Part shown: piece by piece, positions 46,088-56,848 of the stretch
How positions within the stretch are numbered: position 1 is the stretch's first letter
Layout: each line of letters starts with the position of its first letter
NCBI RefSeq assembly: GCF_004011695.2
Contig: NC_082419.1
Span: 434,001 to 498,000 of the forward strand
Direction of reading: 5' to 3'
DNA: 64,000 bases
DNA from: Ascochyta rabiei
Lineage: Eukaryota > Ascomycota > Dothideomycetes > Pleosporales > Didymellaceae
Made by a program: the position numbers and the translations under genes
The notes under the pieces: generated by a model
What the model was told of the DNA's origin: nothing
The model's input: the letters and a program-made list of their open reading frames with translations, nothing else
Database searches by the model: none

Positions 46088-47551
46088 ATGGCTGCAACCT
46101 CCGGTAACACTGGATCTAGCGATCCGGACATGGTACTGATTGGCGAACTCATGGAGGAGATGACACGACGTCCGCCCGCTATCTGTGCAAGAAAACTTCT
46201 TGTCGAGCACTACATGTCCATAGGATGGCTGGAGGCTGCTGTCGACAATGCGAAAGAGCTGAAGAACTTGGCGCCAGGGGATTCCGATGTCGCAAAATTC
46301 CTCCAGATACTCGAGAAGAAGCCCGAGCCGCCTGTTCTAGAGAAGAAGCCACTACCACCAGCATCAAAGATGCCTGCATCGCGAAGCATCGAAAAGCTGG
46401 AGTGGGATCCCAAGTTAGGACGGTACAAGAAGACTGTGGTGCCAAACTCTGTCGAGAGGAAACCGCAGGTTTCTACTGTTGTCGTGGGCGATGATCTGGA
46501 TGCAGCACAGCAAGATCTCGTTACCGGCTATCAAGCATTGCGAGCGAAGGCAAATTTCATACTCGCCGATCTGGTGCACCTACAAGTTCTGCAAAAGAAA
46601 GCAGACCTTCTTCCTTCCAGAAGCACTTCTAAGATCCAGCAAATTGCGAATGGACAGGCGGGCACGTCGGCACAACTGTGCACCCCACGAAAGACAGCTC
46701 GTGCTATGCGCGACAGCCCGCAGAATGCTACCAGCATTGCTATTGCAGACATGGAGGAAGCGATGAGATGGCATAAGACCCTCCTCAGTCATGCTTCGAG
46801 CGCAAGTACTGATACAATCCGGGATGCCCTTGTGAAACGGAAAGCTGCGCTGGAGATCGCGTTACCCGACGAACTGAGAATACATTGCGAAGTCGCCATC
46901 ATGCATATGGAGCACGAGTACCTCGAACGTAACTACGTAAACACTGAGACGATGTATGGTGACGAGGTGAAGGACATCCCGCGATCAAACTTCTATGTCA
47001 CCGAGGACAACTACGCATGGGATTTGGAAGAGCTCGTAGCTGCCATCAAGGCTGGGAGTGGCGTTCTGCGTAATCCGCTAAGCAAGCAGATGTTCACACC
47101 AAAGGACGTCAAAGGTATATACACGCATCCGTTGGCTAAACCTCTCGCTGCGCTTGCAGTTGAGCAAAAAGAAATGTCCAAAGGAGTCCGTCCCGAAACC
47201 ATCACCCATATGGAAAAGCTGTCCAACATACTACTTGAAGACCAATCTACCGATGCCATGCCGAGCCGCCACGCAGTGGACGAGTTCTTAGCTTACGTCG
47301 CAACCTGTCAGTACACCCTATTTCGTTTGTGTTCGTCCGAGAAGTATACTGATGTCCGAGCAGTACCCGAGCTCGAACAAAACGCCATCCAGGGCCTCAA
47401 GTGTCCTGCAAAGGACAGTCATACTGGTCAAGCCTACGACTCTAGCATCGGAGAGGCAGTACGCGACGCAAAAGGCAATCGAGTTTGTTTTCACAAAACA
47501 GGCGATTTCATCAGACAGGCAGCCGCGCATCTCCGACAGAGGCGAGGGTAG
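46088..47551 (+). CDS. hypothetical protein with U-box-like C-terminal region
   Basis: Starts at ATG 46088 (MAATSGNTGSSDPDMVLIGE). The first ~70 residues are helical, like a repeat hairpin (ARKLLVEHYMSIGWLEAAVDNAK, split here only by my reading), followed by a Pro/Lys linker, a long helical middle and a segment resembling a U-box (VLRNPLSKQMFTPKDVKGIY, then HPLAKPLAAL). That would suggest a ubiquitin-related role; it is a resemblance only. A 57-nt intron (47307..47363, GTCAGT donor, GAGCAG acceptor, ACTGAT branch site) probably exists. It is divisible by three and has no stop, so both spliced (468 aa) and unspliced (487 aa) products stay in frame. No membrane segments. Confidence 0.65.
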   Translation: MAATSGNTGSSDPDMVLIGELMEEMTRRPPAICARKLLVEHYMSIGWLEAAVDNAKELKNLAPGDSDVAKFLQILEKKPEPPVLEKKPLPPASKMPASRSIEKLEWDPKLGRYKKTVVPNSVERKPQVSTVVVGDDLDAAQQDLVTGYQALRAKANFILADLVHLQVLQKKADLLPSRSTSKIQQIANGQAGTSAQLCTPRKTARAMRDSPQNATSIAIADMEEAMRWHKTLLSHASSASTDTIRDALVKRKAALEIALPDELRIHCEVAIMHMEHEYLERNYVNTETMYGDEVKDIPRSNFYVTEDNYAWDLEELVAAIKAGSGVLRNPLSKQMFTPKDVKGIYTHPLAKPLAALAVEQKEMSKGVRPETITHMEKLSNILLEDQSTDAMPSRHAVDEFLAYVATCQYTLFRLCSSEKYTDVRAVPELEQNAIQGLKCPAKDSHTGQAYDSSIGEAVRDAKGNRVCFHKTGDFIRQAAAHLRQRRG

Positions 47552-48258
47552 GTAAGAATGTCGCGCACAAACCTGACATTCATGCGTAGTGCCGCGCCTG
47601 ATGCAGATAAATGCGGCGTCGTGTAAACCAAACCCAGGGTGCTCTCTTGCTAGGCACTCATATTGACACAAGATTTTGAACCCAATACCAATGGAGACAC
47701 TGTGACCCATCGTGTCTCGGCTCTTAGTCGGCGTATATAGCTCCCACAAAGGTGTTCGTCAAATCATGGGATAATACGAACTTAGTACACTCGACTGCAA
47801 GGCATAGACAACTAGCTCTGCTCGCTTTTATTTTTTCGTCATGTCGTGCCCTCGCGCATTTGCACAGCCTAGTCGCTGACCGCTTGACAGTGCATTCATG
47901 GCGCTCACGATCGCTGTGCTTCTAGCCGTTTTGGGCTTTCGGTCAAGCCACAGATGGATGAGCCTCTCCGGTTCAGCCTTGTGCGCAGTATGATATGAAA
48001 CTATTCAGGCCACTTCCACTTTACCGGCATGGTGGGCTCTCCTACGGTACCGCAGTTCTACAGTCTTGAATGGGGCAGACTGCTCCACCTGTCTGCCTGA
48101 GAGTTCGCTACAGCCTTCCAAAGCTGGCATACTCTCCCTATGATCAATTTTGGCGATAGACGCTGAAACAAGACTGCTTTCTTTTCAATGTGAGTAGTCT
48201 TCTCAATAATAATCATAACCGTGTACCTGCAATCCACAATCTCGGTCTCCCATCTACG
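47552..48258. other. intergenic
   Basis: No supported gene; it should hold the promoter of the large gene that follows. A possible upstream ATG at 48188 is immediately followed by GTGAGT and could belong to a 5' leader intron. Confidence 0.4.
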
Positions 48259-51200
48259 ATGTCAGAAACCACGATAATGCATGTCAACGATTTCCGAACG
48301 AGGAGAAGGATACCATTGAAACACTCCTTGCTCTTCAACAAAACCAAACATAGCGAAGACTGGCATCAAGCGATAGATGCTATAGCCGGTGTGCTACACC
48401 CGTCAGATCCGAAATTCCCGCACGCTCCCTTACGGCAAGCTACCGACGTGTATCTTAAGAAGAAGGGCAAGATCACCCTAGCGGATGCAGACATACGCCT
48501 AGCAATACTTATTGGTGCTCACGAAGCGAGAGACATCGCTATTGCTGCTGCAGCGCATGCTATGACAGCGACGAGTCTAAGAGCGACGCTACATGTAGAC
48601 CTAAATGTTGCGCATGGAAGCTACTGGGGCTTGGAGACGTGGCTGCAGTGTCTCATAGCAGCAAATCATGGCAATCCGGCCTCAGTCACAGATATGGAGG
48701 CAAAGTGGGCGCAATACCTACTTCCCTTCGCAACACACGGTTCCGGAGCCGCAGGGAAGATCTTGATTGGTGTGAGCCGAGCATTGAGGGAGTGTGCGAC
48801 ATCAAACATGAACACAGTACCGGAGTTTCTGACTTTGACATGCCGTGCTTTGGCCGACTACGCAGCACAGTTGGAAGGTTTACGACTGAAGAACGACTGG
48901 TTAGTCGCCCACGGGGCCTCATACTGGATGGCAGAGCTTGGACGCACATCGCCAGCAACAACGCTATCGGGACTTCTACTACCAGAACACATACTCGATG
49001 CCCAATTTCCAATATGGCGGGTATGGGCGCGCTGGAGGCCAGACTTGGGGCGTATCACGCTCTTGAGCAGTATGGACAGTAACAACGCAGCCTTGCTACC
49101 GGAGCTGCTTGCTCTCGAAGGCCCAGACTTCATTAACGGCACCGAATGTACCTTGAGAAACGGTCTTGTCGAAAGATACGGATCAGGAAGGGACCGGGTC
49201 AAGTTGGGAAGGCTATTGATTGAGGTACCTGGTGGGACTAAAGATGGCCTGAGGAGTCTACTTGAGGGCGCCAGTTCGACGCTCGAAACAACGTGGGTAG
49301 CAGTGTCAGCAGATCGACCAAAGATCCTGTGGCTCTTTACAGAGCTTACCATCAACCGACCCATGACTCAGGAAGCCTTGAATCTTATGCAAGCAGTTTT
49401 ATATATGCAAGAGAGCATCGACTCGGACCTCTTGATCGCCATACTGCGTACATATACTGATCACGGCTATCTTGGAGGAAGCCAAATTCGAGAACTGCAA
49501 CGTCTTGTTCAATTGTTTGACCAGGATCGCGCATCCGGTCTTCGGGAAATACTTTTAACGCCTACAACATTGCAGGGCATTACGAAGTGCATAAAAGACT
49601 GTCAATTTGCAGTACGCACACTTATCGAGCAATGCCGGCCGTGGACGGAATTTGCTATTGAGCTCTACACATTCTGCAATGCAGTCAAGTCCTCGAAGAG
49701 CATCCCCGTTATGAGGGAAAAGATCATCAGTCAGATGTGCTTGCTACTTCCTTCAGCAGAGCATATGACCATGGCTGTTGAGATATACACTGCTGCGCAA
49801 AAGCTCCGGTCACAAACCTCAAGTTTGGAAACAAGCAACGAACGAAATGCTACGGAACGGACCGGCCAGCGCATTCCAGCGCCTTCTTTTCTTACTGGCC
49901 AGCTTGAGGGATTGAAACATCCCTTGGAGATAGTTGCGGAAGAATATTGCTTGCATCACCTTTTGGCACAAGAGGCGGCCAGCTACACCTCTCAACGTAT
50001 GTTCGACTCCATCTTGAGGGTATGGGAAAGCCCATACAAACCAGAGCTTTCTCAAGACCGAAAAATACTAGCGGTCCTGGTAACGAAACACACAAGCGAT
50101 GATGCCAACCTTGGCATCAGGTGTCTCAACGGAATAGCTTCAGCAAATGAACAACTAGGTCCAGGTCTCTCGATCGGTGATGTCAAAAATACCCTCTCAG
50201 GCTTGGAGAGAAACCCCGAGCGAGCCATTGTCGAGTTCACCAGACTACTCGTACAGTGTCCACCGACTGAAGATTTCAAGGCGCAAATCCTGTGCTGGCG
50301 AGACTTTGCGTACCATTTACTAGCGCAAGAGACTCATTTTAGAGTCTTCAAGGAACGAAATTTGGTCGGCTATACATTGAGAACGATGAAAGCGTTAGAG
50401 TGGTTATCTTTCCTGGCCGACGTGGAAACCGTGTTTGCTACTGGACCGAGTCTGCCTTCGGAGCAATGCACGATACCGCCCATCCTACGCTCTGAATTAC
50501 AAGGATGGAAATGGCAGCTCGTGCCTTATTCGAAGACTCTCAAGCGACTAGAGGAGGCTTTGGACGACAAAAGCGAGGCAATGAACTGTATCTTGAGCGG
50601 CAGCGGTGCAAAAAGTAAAAATCTCCGGGCAATACTCCAGTGCTTGAGATCCGCCGAGGGGAAGCCCGTGGAGCCATTTCTGCATAAGATTGTTGGTCTT
50701 CTTTCGACAAGAGCTAAGAACGACTGGGAGATTTCAGATTGTCTCTCGATACTGTTACAAGCTTCTAAAGAAACAGTGGAGGTCTGTAAAAAGATATGGG
50801 ACGCCAAACATGGCTATATGGATATTCCTGGTCTTCCAACTCGCGAGATACAGCCTACGCCTCAGACAGTTAATCAACGCAGATCAGTCGCAATCTCAAC
50901 CTTGAATTCGACGGCTCCAGATACTTCATGTTCGACGGTAGTATCGACGCCAACCGATCCGGCCGCTCTGAAGTATCACGTCCCACTTTCGGTGGTCGAA
51001 GTCATGGTGGCAGGATGGCTATTGGATGAGTCGGTTGATGAGAGTACCAAGAATGCAGTGCATTCGATCTCTTGCTTGCTCAAGGTCGTGCAAACAGGAT
51101 TCGAGATTTGTAAAGACCAAATCATCGAAGCGGCGAGTTTCTGGGAGAAGGTCGAAGATGAGCTGTTGCAAGAAGCCCAAAGACTGCAAGGTCTACAAAA

Positions 51201-52590
51201 GGCACTTAAAATGAAAGATCCCAAGGGAACGACTCTCCTTCTTCAGCAGCTCGGCGTGCCGGATACGACTGAGCTCGATGAAGAAATGGCAAAACTTCCC
51301 GCTGGAGTAATCGATGTGGTGGAAAGGGTTGACGACAACGAAGTTGAGATCAGCTTCTCCTTGGCCCACTTCACCCTGCTACAACGCACAGCGATCGGCA
51401 TCCCGGAACTTGCCAATACGCTTCTACTCCGACTATACCGTGACGATAGCAAGAATTTACCACCGTCGTTTTGTTTGCATTACAGCACCGATACAAACCT
51501 CGAAACCATGGTCCATTCATTGTACAGCTGCTCAAAAACATCTGAAAATCCTACGCAACAAATATGCACGTCTGCACATACGACCCTCACATGGCAATTG
51601 AACCGTATTATTTATTCCCAATTACGCAGAGGGGAAACAAGTATAGCGGCTGTACATCAGGAAGTGGTGGTTTGGCTACGCGATTATGCTCAAGTTTGTG
51701 TATCGTGCAGTACCACGCACAACGCCCAGATGACCCAACTTCGTCGCTCGACCCCCTGCGACCTCTTCTCCTGTGCTCGACTCTGGTACAATCTTCCTCT
51801 TCAAGTCAGAATACCTGAGATACGAACCGACACCTTCGCTGTCGACATAGCTCTTTCCTCTGTCTACGCTGCTGCTATGACGGGAAAACCAGAGCTGCTG
51901 CCTGACTGCCCAATCCGTGGCAACGAGGCCGTAAAGTCAATCCTCAACGCCCTCCCTCGTATGGCAGTCATGCGCGACGCCGTCAATCTCTCCTCCGTAC
52001 TCGCCTCATACCACGCATCGGCCGAGAAATTAATATCCTGGGCCGTACTCCACCACCGCGGCTTCCTAGCCACCGCAACAGGACTTGTCAAAATCCCAAA
52101 CCTTCCGCCAGGAACCCACCAATTCGTGCTCGCCAATGCGAGCCCCATGCTCGAAAAAGCATTCGTGTCGAAAATTCATTCGACCAATCGAGACACCACT
52201 GTTCTCTTCCACGGCACACCCCTCGACCGCCTCCCCGCTATCCTCGCCCAAGGCCTCCGCATCTGCTCGGGCACATCACTCCAGCGCACTGGCGCCGCAC
52301 ATGGAAGAGGAGTGTACCTCTGCGACGACCCGGCTACGAGTTTCTTCTACAGTCCTGCTAGTCTGAGCTGGAAGAACAGTGGTTTGAGTAACATGAGGCT
52401 GTTGTTGGGATGTGAGGTTGTTGGGGGTGGGAACAAGGTTAATGGAAATATTCACGTGGTGGAAGATGTGGAGAGTGTGATGGTCAGGTATATATTGCTG
52501 TTCACACGCGAGGCGAGGGTACCCATCAGAGGCCACATTGAGCCGGCTATGGCGAGTGGAATGAAGGCGTTGAGAAGCGGTGCGGTATAG
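48259..52590 (+). CDS. giant protein with C-terminal PARP-like ADP-ribosyltransferase domain
   Basis: A single uninterrupted 1443-residue frame from ATG 48259. The last ~130 residues are a PARP-type NAD-binding fold: VLFHGTPLDRLPAILAQGL (His ~1318 of HGT), GAAHGRGVYLCDDPATSFFY (Tyr ~1353) and VMVRYILLFTREARVP at the position of the third catalytic residue, where no Glu is seen. By analogy to the PARP family this predicts mono-ADP-ribosylation or inactivity. Just upstream is a small Cys cluster (CVSCSTTHN and PCDLFSCARLWYNLPLQVRI) and a helical region, an arrangement like PARP6/8-type proteins. The first ~1100 residues are helical and unrecognised, without membrane segments. Related fungal proteins often carry a ubiquitin-conjugating domain; I see none here. 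Confidence 0.85.
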   Translation: MSETTIMHVNDFRTRRRIPLKHSLLFNKTKHSEDWHQAIDAIAGVLHPSDPKFPHAPLRQATDVYLKKKGKITLADADIRLAILIGAHEARDIAIAAAAHAMTATSLRATLHVDLNVAHGSYWGLETWLQCLIAANHGNPASVTDMEAKWAQYLLPFATHGSGAAGKILIGVSRALRECATSNMNTVPEFLTLTCRALADYAAQLEGLRLKNDWLVAHGASYWMAELGRTSPATTLSGLLLPEHILDAQFPIWRVWARWRPDLGRITLLSSMDSNNAALLPELLALEGPDFINGTECTLRNGLVERYGSGRDRVKLGRLLIEVPGGTKDGLRSLLEGASSTLETTWVAVSADRPKILWLFTELTINRPMTQEALNLMQAVLYMQESIDSDLLIAILRTYTDHGYLGGSQIRELQRLVQLFDQDRASGLREILLTPTTLQGITKCIKDCQFAVRTLIEQCRPWTEFAIELYTFCNAVKSSKSIPVMREKIISQMCLLLPSAEHMTMAVEIYTAAQKLRSQTSSLETSNERNATERTGQRIPAPSFLTGQLEGLKHPLEIVAEEYCLHHLLAQEAASYTSQRMFDSILRVWESPYKPELSQDRKILAVLVTKHTSDDANLGIRCLNGIASANEQLGPGLSIGDVKNTLSGLERNPERAIVEFTRLLVQCPPTEDFKAQILCWRDFAYHLLAQETHFRVFKERNLVGYTLRTMKALEWLSFLADVETVFATGPSLPSEQCTIPPILRSELQGWKWQLVPYSKTLKRLEEALDDKSEAMNCILSGSGAKSKNLRAILQCLRSAEGKPVEPFLHKIVGLLSTRAKNDWEISDCLSILLQASKETVEVCKKIWDAKHGYMDIPGLPTREIQPTPQTVNQRRSVAISTLNSTAPDTSCSTVVSTPTDPAALKYHVPLSVVEVMVAGWLLDESVDESTKNAVHSISCLLKVVQTGFEICKDQIIEAASFWEKVEDELLQEAQRLQGLQKALKMKDPKGTTLLLQQLGVPDTTELDEEMAKLPAGVIDVVERVDDNEVEISFSLAHFTLLQRTAIGIPELANTLLLRLYRDDSKNLPPSFCLHYSTDTNLETMVHSLYSCSKTSENPTQQICTSAHTTLTWQLNRIIYSQLRRGETSIAAVHQEVVVWLRDYAQVCVSCSTTHNAQMTQLRRSTPCDLFSCARLWYNLPLQVRIPEIRTDTFAVDIALSSVYAAAMTGKPELLPDCPIRGNEAVKSILNALPRMAVMRDAVNLSSVLASYHASAEKLISWAVLHHRGFLATATGLVKIPNLPPGTHQFVLANASPMLEKAFVSKIHSTNRDTTVLFHGTPLDRLPAILAQGLRICSGTSLQRTGAAHGRGVYLCDDPATSFFYSPASLSWKNSGLSNMRLLLGCEVVGGGNKVNGNIHVVEDVESVMVRYILLFTREARVPIRGHIEPAMASGMKALRSGAV

Positions 52591-52871
52591 ATTTGGGCCT
52601 TGTTGCCTCAGATTTGTCATGGTCGGACATCACCTATGCATCGATTTACTGCTCTTCATCCCCTCATCGCTGCTGGACTACCATTGCACTCGCTGTCAGA
52701 GGTGTTGCTAGCTTGTCAAGCCCGGCCTGAAAGTGAGGTGAGGCTCGCTTACGATAGTGCAGCTGTGAGTGGGGTAGATAGGAGACTTTCCAAATTGCCA
52801 AAAAGAAACCTCATCGATGCAAGTCTCCTACTTGTGCAGGCCCCCCAGACCATCAGGGACGCAAAAAAAGA

Positions 52872-52957
52872 TGCCCTCTGCCAGAATCGAACTAGCGATC
52901 TTATCATTGCATTCAGGTGAATACTAGTGATACGCTTTACCACTAAGCCAAGAGGGC
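52872..52957 (-). tRNA. tRNA-Thr(AGT) with 14-nt intron
   Basis: Full cloverleaf on the minus strand. The acceptor stem GCCCTCT pairs with AGAGGGC; the D-arm is GCTTAGTGGTAAAGC; the anticodon stem TATCA pairs with TGATA; the T-arm is GCTAG-TTCGATT-CTGGC; the discriminator is A. The anticodon loop reads CT-AGT-A, giving Thr(AGT). A 14-nt intron follows position 37 at 52908..52921, the normal place for tRNA introns. The mature form is 72 nt before CCA addition. The A-box (TTAGTGGTAA-like) and B-box (TTCGATTC) are present. Confidence 0.93.
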
Positions 52958-53197
52958 TCATTGCTGAGACCAAGAGATTCCAACTCTGTTGGATTGACTT
53001 GTGGCAAATTTTCGGATTGTCTGCCATATGTAGTCGTTGAGAGGTTTTCGGCGTCGTCTTCTATGTCACTCTCCTAGATGTTTCGTATCGTTGTGGGGCC
53101 GGCGATGTCTATATTAACAATGCTCGCTAAGCTCATTTGCTATTTTGCCGTCTCTTTTAGCTCGCATAGGATCGTGTCCATGCATGCCTTCCCCACT

Positions 53198-53983
53198 TCA
53201 CCGCTTCTTCGAAGTCTGCTGCTTTTCAGGTGCTGGGCTCTGGCCACGGCTGTTCGCGCCAGAGTCTGTGGTCTTCCCTGCCATCCACGATGCGAGATCG
53301 AAGTTCTGGATCTGCTGCGCTGTGTTTGTCGTGCCTGATCCCAATACGCCGTTCTTCTGCATCTCCTCCATCTCAGCCTTCATCTCTGGGTCCATGTTCT
53401 CCATCAGCTTGGGCATGCCGAACATGAGCAAGCCGGAGAAGACTGCCATGAGAATCATGGGGTTCTTCAGGAAAGATAGTGGTGAGACTGTTTGTATTAG
53501 CATTTGCTGTGGTGGAAGTGTACGGTGGTTATGAGGCTTACATCCAGCGCGCTCCTGGTAGAACTCCTTTTGACCCACCGGTCTTGCCTCGATTACGAGA
53601 CCATTGCCACCCTCTCCTCTGCTCTCGCCCTTGTTGTCCCATTCGTTGCCCAAAAATGTCTGCCATGCCCTGATGACCTCCTTCTTCTGCCCGCTTCCCT
53701 CAACGGACTCCTCTACGCTGACGTCGATGCGCAAGGGCTCAAATGCATAGTCCCGGCAATGCACAGTAGCAAGATAGCTTCCAGCGCTGACGTTATTGAA
53801 GTTGAAGGTGTTGGAGCGGGTCAGGTACGCATCAAGTGGGGGTCCACTAGATTGTAGAGTTGCGTGGGTTGTGGAGGAGAGCGCGGAAGGGTTCACAACG
53901 TGTGTAGTTGGAACCTGCAGGAGGAAGCGGGCGGCAGATGTGACGGATGCCAGCGAGGCGAGCACGGGGAACGAGGTGCGCAT
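53198..53983 (-). CDS. EMC7: ER membrane protein complex subunit 7 (EMC7-like)
   Basis: Subunit of the ER insertase EMC. Exons 53983..53542 and 53487..53198 give 243 aa, the expected size. A signal peptide starts the protein (MRTSFPVLASLASVTSAARF). A lumenal beta-sandwich follows (TFNFNNVSAGSYLATVHCRD, YAFEPLRIDVS), then after the splice the family hallmark FSPLSFLKNPMILMAVFSGL with one transmembrane helix and FGMPKLMENMDPE, then a basic cytosolic tail. The 54-nt intron has a GTAAGC donor and an ACAG acceptor; splicing restores the family sequence RAG-FSPLSFLKNPM. It is divisible by three with no stop, so retention would insert 18 residues. Confidence 0.93.
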   Translation of the reverse strand: MRTSFPVLASLASVTSAARFLLQVPTTHVVNPSALSSTTHATLQSSGPPLDAYLTRSNTFNFNNVSAGSYLATVHCRDYAFEPLRIDVSVEESVEGSGQKKEVIRAWQTFLGNEWDNKGESRGEGGNGLVIEARPVGQKEFYQERAGCKPHNHRTLPPQQMLIQTVSPLSFLKNPMILMAVFSGLLMFGMPKLMENMDPEMKAEMEEMQKNGVLGSGTTNTAQQIQNFDLASWMAGKTTDSGANSRGQSPAPEKQQTSKKR

Positions 53984-55195
53984 GGTTGTGTATGTAACGG
54001 CGTTGATGCTCTGACTGTGGACCGTTGCTTGGTGAGGGCGATGATCTGAAGCTGGGAAGCTCTCCAGCGGCGCTAGCGCAGCTTATTGCTTGGCGCTCGA
54101 ACAACGTTCATGACTTGGGTTATCCTTCTCCCAGCTTTTAAAAGAACTTGGCTTCTGAATACTTCTTAACCGCCGACAGTATTGCTCTCTTGCTTTTGCA
54201 GATTCCTCAAATGACAAATTCTCATGAGGCAACGTACCAAATCATGGTTCAGGCTATGGATCACTTGGGTGACTTCAATTCAGAAACGCCGTTTATTGTA
54301 CATAACAACCGCAAACGCGCGCAATCTGTTCATACCCCAACCGATGATGGAAGGCCACCCGTTTTATTGAGCGCAGACACGGTCGTAATTCATGAACTGA
54401 CGTCGATGTACCAAATGCATCTCGGAAACTTTGCAAAGACAATAGGGTAACCTTATCACATATAGCGACGTCATTCAAGGCATTTCTTCATCACCAACAT
54501 CGCCAAATGAGCGCTCAGATGGAAAGTTGCTGAAGCCTCTCGGTTTTATAGACAACAACAGTTTTCTCGTGGCGGCGTTAGAAGTTGACCATAACGTTCG
54601 TGCTAAGACGGAGGGTCTTAACGCACACAATAGCTACCATATATCCTCCTCTTACACCCACCCGTACACCAGAGACACTGCTATCTCACGAATCACCAGA
54701 CCAGTCTCTGATATCAGCCTCGGACATATTCTCGCCTACATCGCTGCCTTCACACATGGCAATAAGTCCAGGTAGTCCAGGGAGCCCAGGGCATCCGTCA
54801 GGTTCTGTCAAAAAAAAAACGAACATATTATGCTCACCATCGCAACACAAGGATTTTCGATGAAGTTCTCTTTCACATGCCGGAGGCGGAGGAACATAAG
54901 AAGGCGTGACGAACACAAACAAATCCAGTCAAGTTTTACCATTGGACAATACTTCTACCCAAACACTGCTTCTCTCTCTTTCAACTCTTGACCTACTCTA
55001 TGTGGCAAGCATAGGCCGCCTTATCAGAGCCGAAGTTGAGAGTTTGCCTGTGATCGAAGTGAGTGTCACTTGTGTAAAAGATATTCGTGCTGGAAGTGAG
55101 GTGAAAACCGACGCTACTATAACATTTCCTCTAGCTTCTGCTATTTTCCTCATATCGTCTCCTACACCACTACACCAAAGTTGCAACTGTCGATC
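53984..55195. other. gene-free intergenic region
   Basis: About 1.2 kb; left end is the EMC7 promoter. Short open frames show no domain. A run of nine A at about 54811 is present. Confidence 0.4.
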
Positions 55196-56848
55196 ATGGC
55201 GGCTGTACGCGCGTTCACTTCTATTCTACCAGCTGAGATGCAGCACATGATCTTCAGCCGGGTAAGTTCTCTTACTCACGTTCCGCATTTGGAGATATAC
55301 GTTAATTTGTGCTCAGCTGCCAAAGTCAGACCTCAAGAACGTCCGATTTAGTAACAAATAATGGAGCGCAAACGCAGCTACTATTCTTTGGAAAAAGCTC
55401 ACAGTCGATTTGATCGACAACGACACCCAGAAGATAGTTTCGATCCTCAACTCCGACCCCAATGGTATCCTCGATAATGTCAAGATCCTTTCCATCTCCA
55501 CTATCGGATATGATCTGGGCTAAATCCTCCAGCAACAGGCCAAGGTATCTCTGCTTGTGTTACTAGGCGCTCTCCTAAGGAACTGTCTCACCACCTTTGA
55601 TAGTAGAGAGTACGTCCTTAGTAATCACGACCTCGGCATCCTCTTGCGTAACCAAACCCAAATACAAGACCTGGCAGTATCGCTCAATGCAGAAAGAGGT
55701 GGTCCGCCAGGAGTAAACTATGTCAGAGACACGCTTTCAGTGCTAAAAACACTCCACGTCAGAGTGCTCGGATCTGAACACTACGCTTACCAAGGTTACA
55801 ACAACTAGTTTGCCTACGCGCCAGAGTTACGTGATATGTGCATCGAAGGTGAGGCACACTCGGCTCCCAATGACTTCGATGCTTGGGTTTTGCCACGTCA
55901 AACACCGCTGCTTATGCTCCGCACCATCGTGCTTAGCGAAGTCCGATTGTCTGAGTCGCCAAGGAGTATTGTGGACTGTCTCTACCTACCTGATCTCTGG
56001 CTTCTGAGAATCCATGGCTGTGACAATATTGAACCATTGTTGAGGTCGTTTTCAACTGCATTCAAGAAGACACATCGCATGTCCCTTGAGACTCTTGAAA
56101 TACATGCCTTTAGATCGTCCATATCCCTGCCTAGAGTTGCAGCGGAGCTCTTGCGAGCTGTCACAGGTTTACGCACTGTCAAGCTCGGCTTCAGCAATGG
56201 CGATCTGTTCGAACTGGAGAGTCTCATGGGATGTGGTCAGACGATCGAGACGTTAGAGATCTCCCATAAAGATCCAAAACGTCGATACAGTCCACAAAAA
56301 CTCCAGCAGCTGACGAGCAGCTGTCCGAACTTGACTTCTATTGGATTGAACCTTGTCAGTCTGAGCCGCACCATTCGTGCCATGCGGCCATATGAGCCGC
56401 TCCAAGTATCAACGTCAGCAAACTCTGAACCGGCTCTCCATAAATTTACGAGATCGCTGGTGAGTATCCATCTTCAGATTCTCTGGTGTTCCTTATCTGA
56501 ATTTTATCGCAGCAAGTGCTTGCGCAACTACCAAGGCTCGAGCGGCTTTGCTTGACACACCGTCTACGGAGGAGCCGTATCTACAACGCATCTGAGCGCC
56601 GGTGGCATTACGCACAAGTCGCTGACGAAATCATGCGGGTTCTTGCAGACAATGGTTCCCCTGTGCACGTGCTCCAATTCTGTCCTACTTGGACATATGA
56701 TGACGATATCCATAATGTTGTATTTGATGAGAGTGGCCACGCATGGCCCAGATACACGTACAAACGAGGTGTGGTGTCTCTATTTGGAGATTCATCAGCC
56801 GGCACCAGGACTGTGGCTGTACCTGTGAAGGACGATACCTCGGACTAA
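55196..56848 (+). pseudogene. F-box/LRR-like gene broken by three in-frame stops
   Basis: Begins MAAVRAFTSILPAEMQHMIF, an F-box-like start, then a 55-nt intron (55262..55316, GTAAGT donor), LPKSDLKNVRFSNK-stop-WSANAATILW, and later leucine-rich segments (LETLEIHAFRS, LTGLRTVKLGF-like, LTSSCPNLTSIGLNLVSL). A second intron (56460..56512, GTGAGT donor) joins to QVLAQLPRLERLCLTHRL; the frame ends at 56848. Total spliced length is 515 codons and divisible by three. Stops lie at 55359 (TAA), 55521 (TAA) and 55806 (TAG). Each is one C-to-T change from a Gln codon, and the first sits where F-box proteins usually have a K-Q-W sequence. Otherwise no frameshift is seen, so the decay is young. Read-through or sequencing error is possible but unlikely for three. 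Confidence 0.8.

Noticed and set aside
48190..48258. Extension of the PARP-like protein upstream
   Set aside because: The extension begins at a GTG, not an ATG; the first in-frame ATG is 48259.
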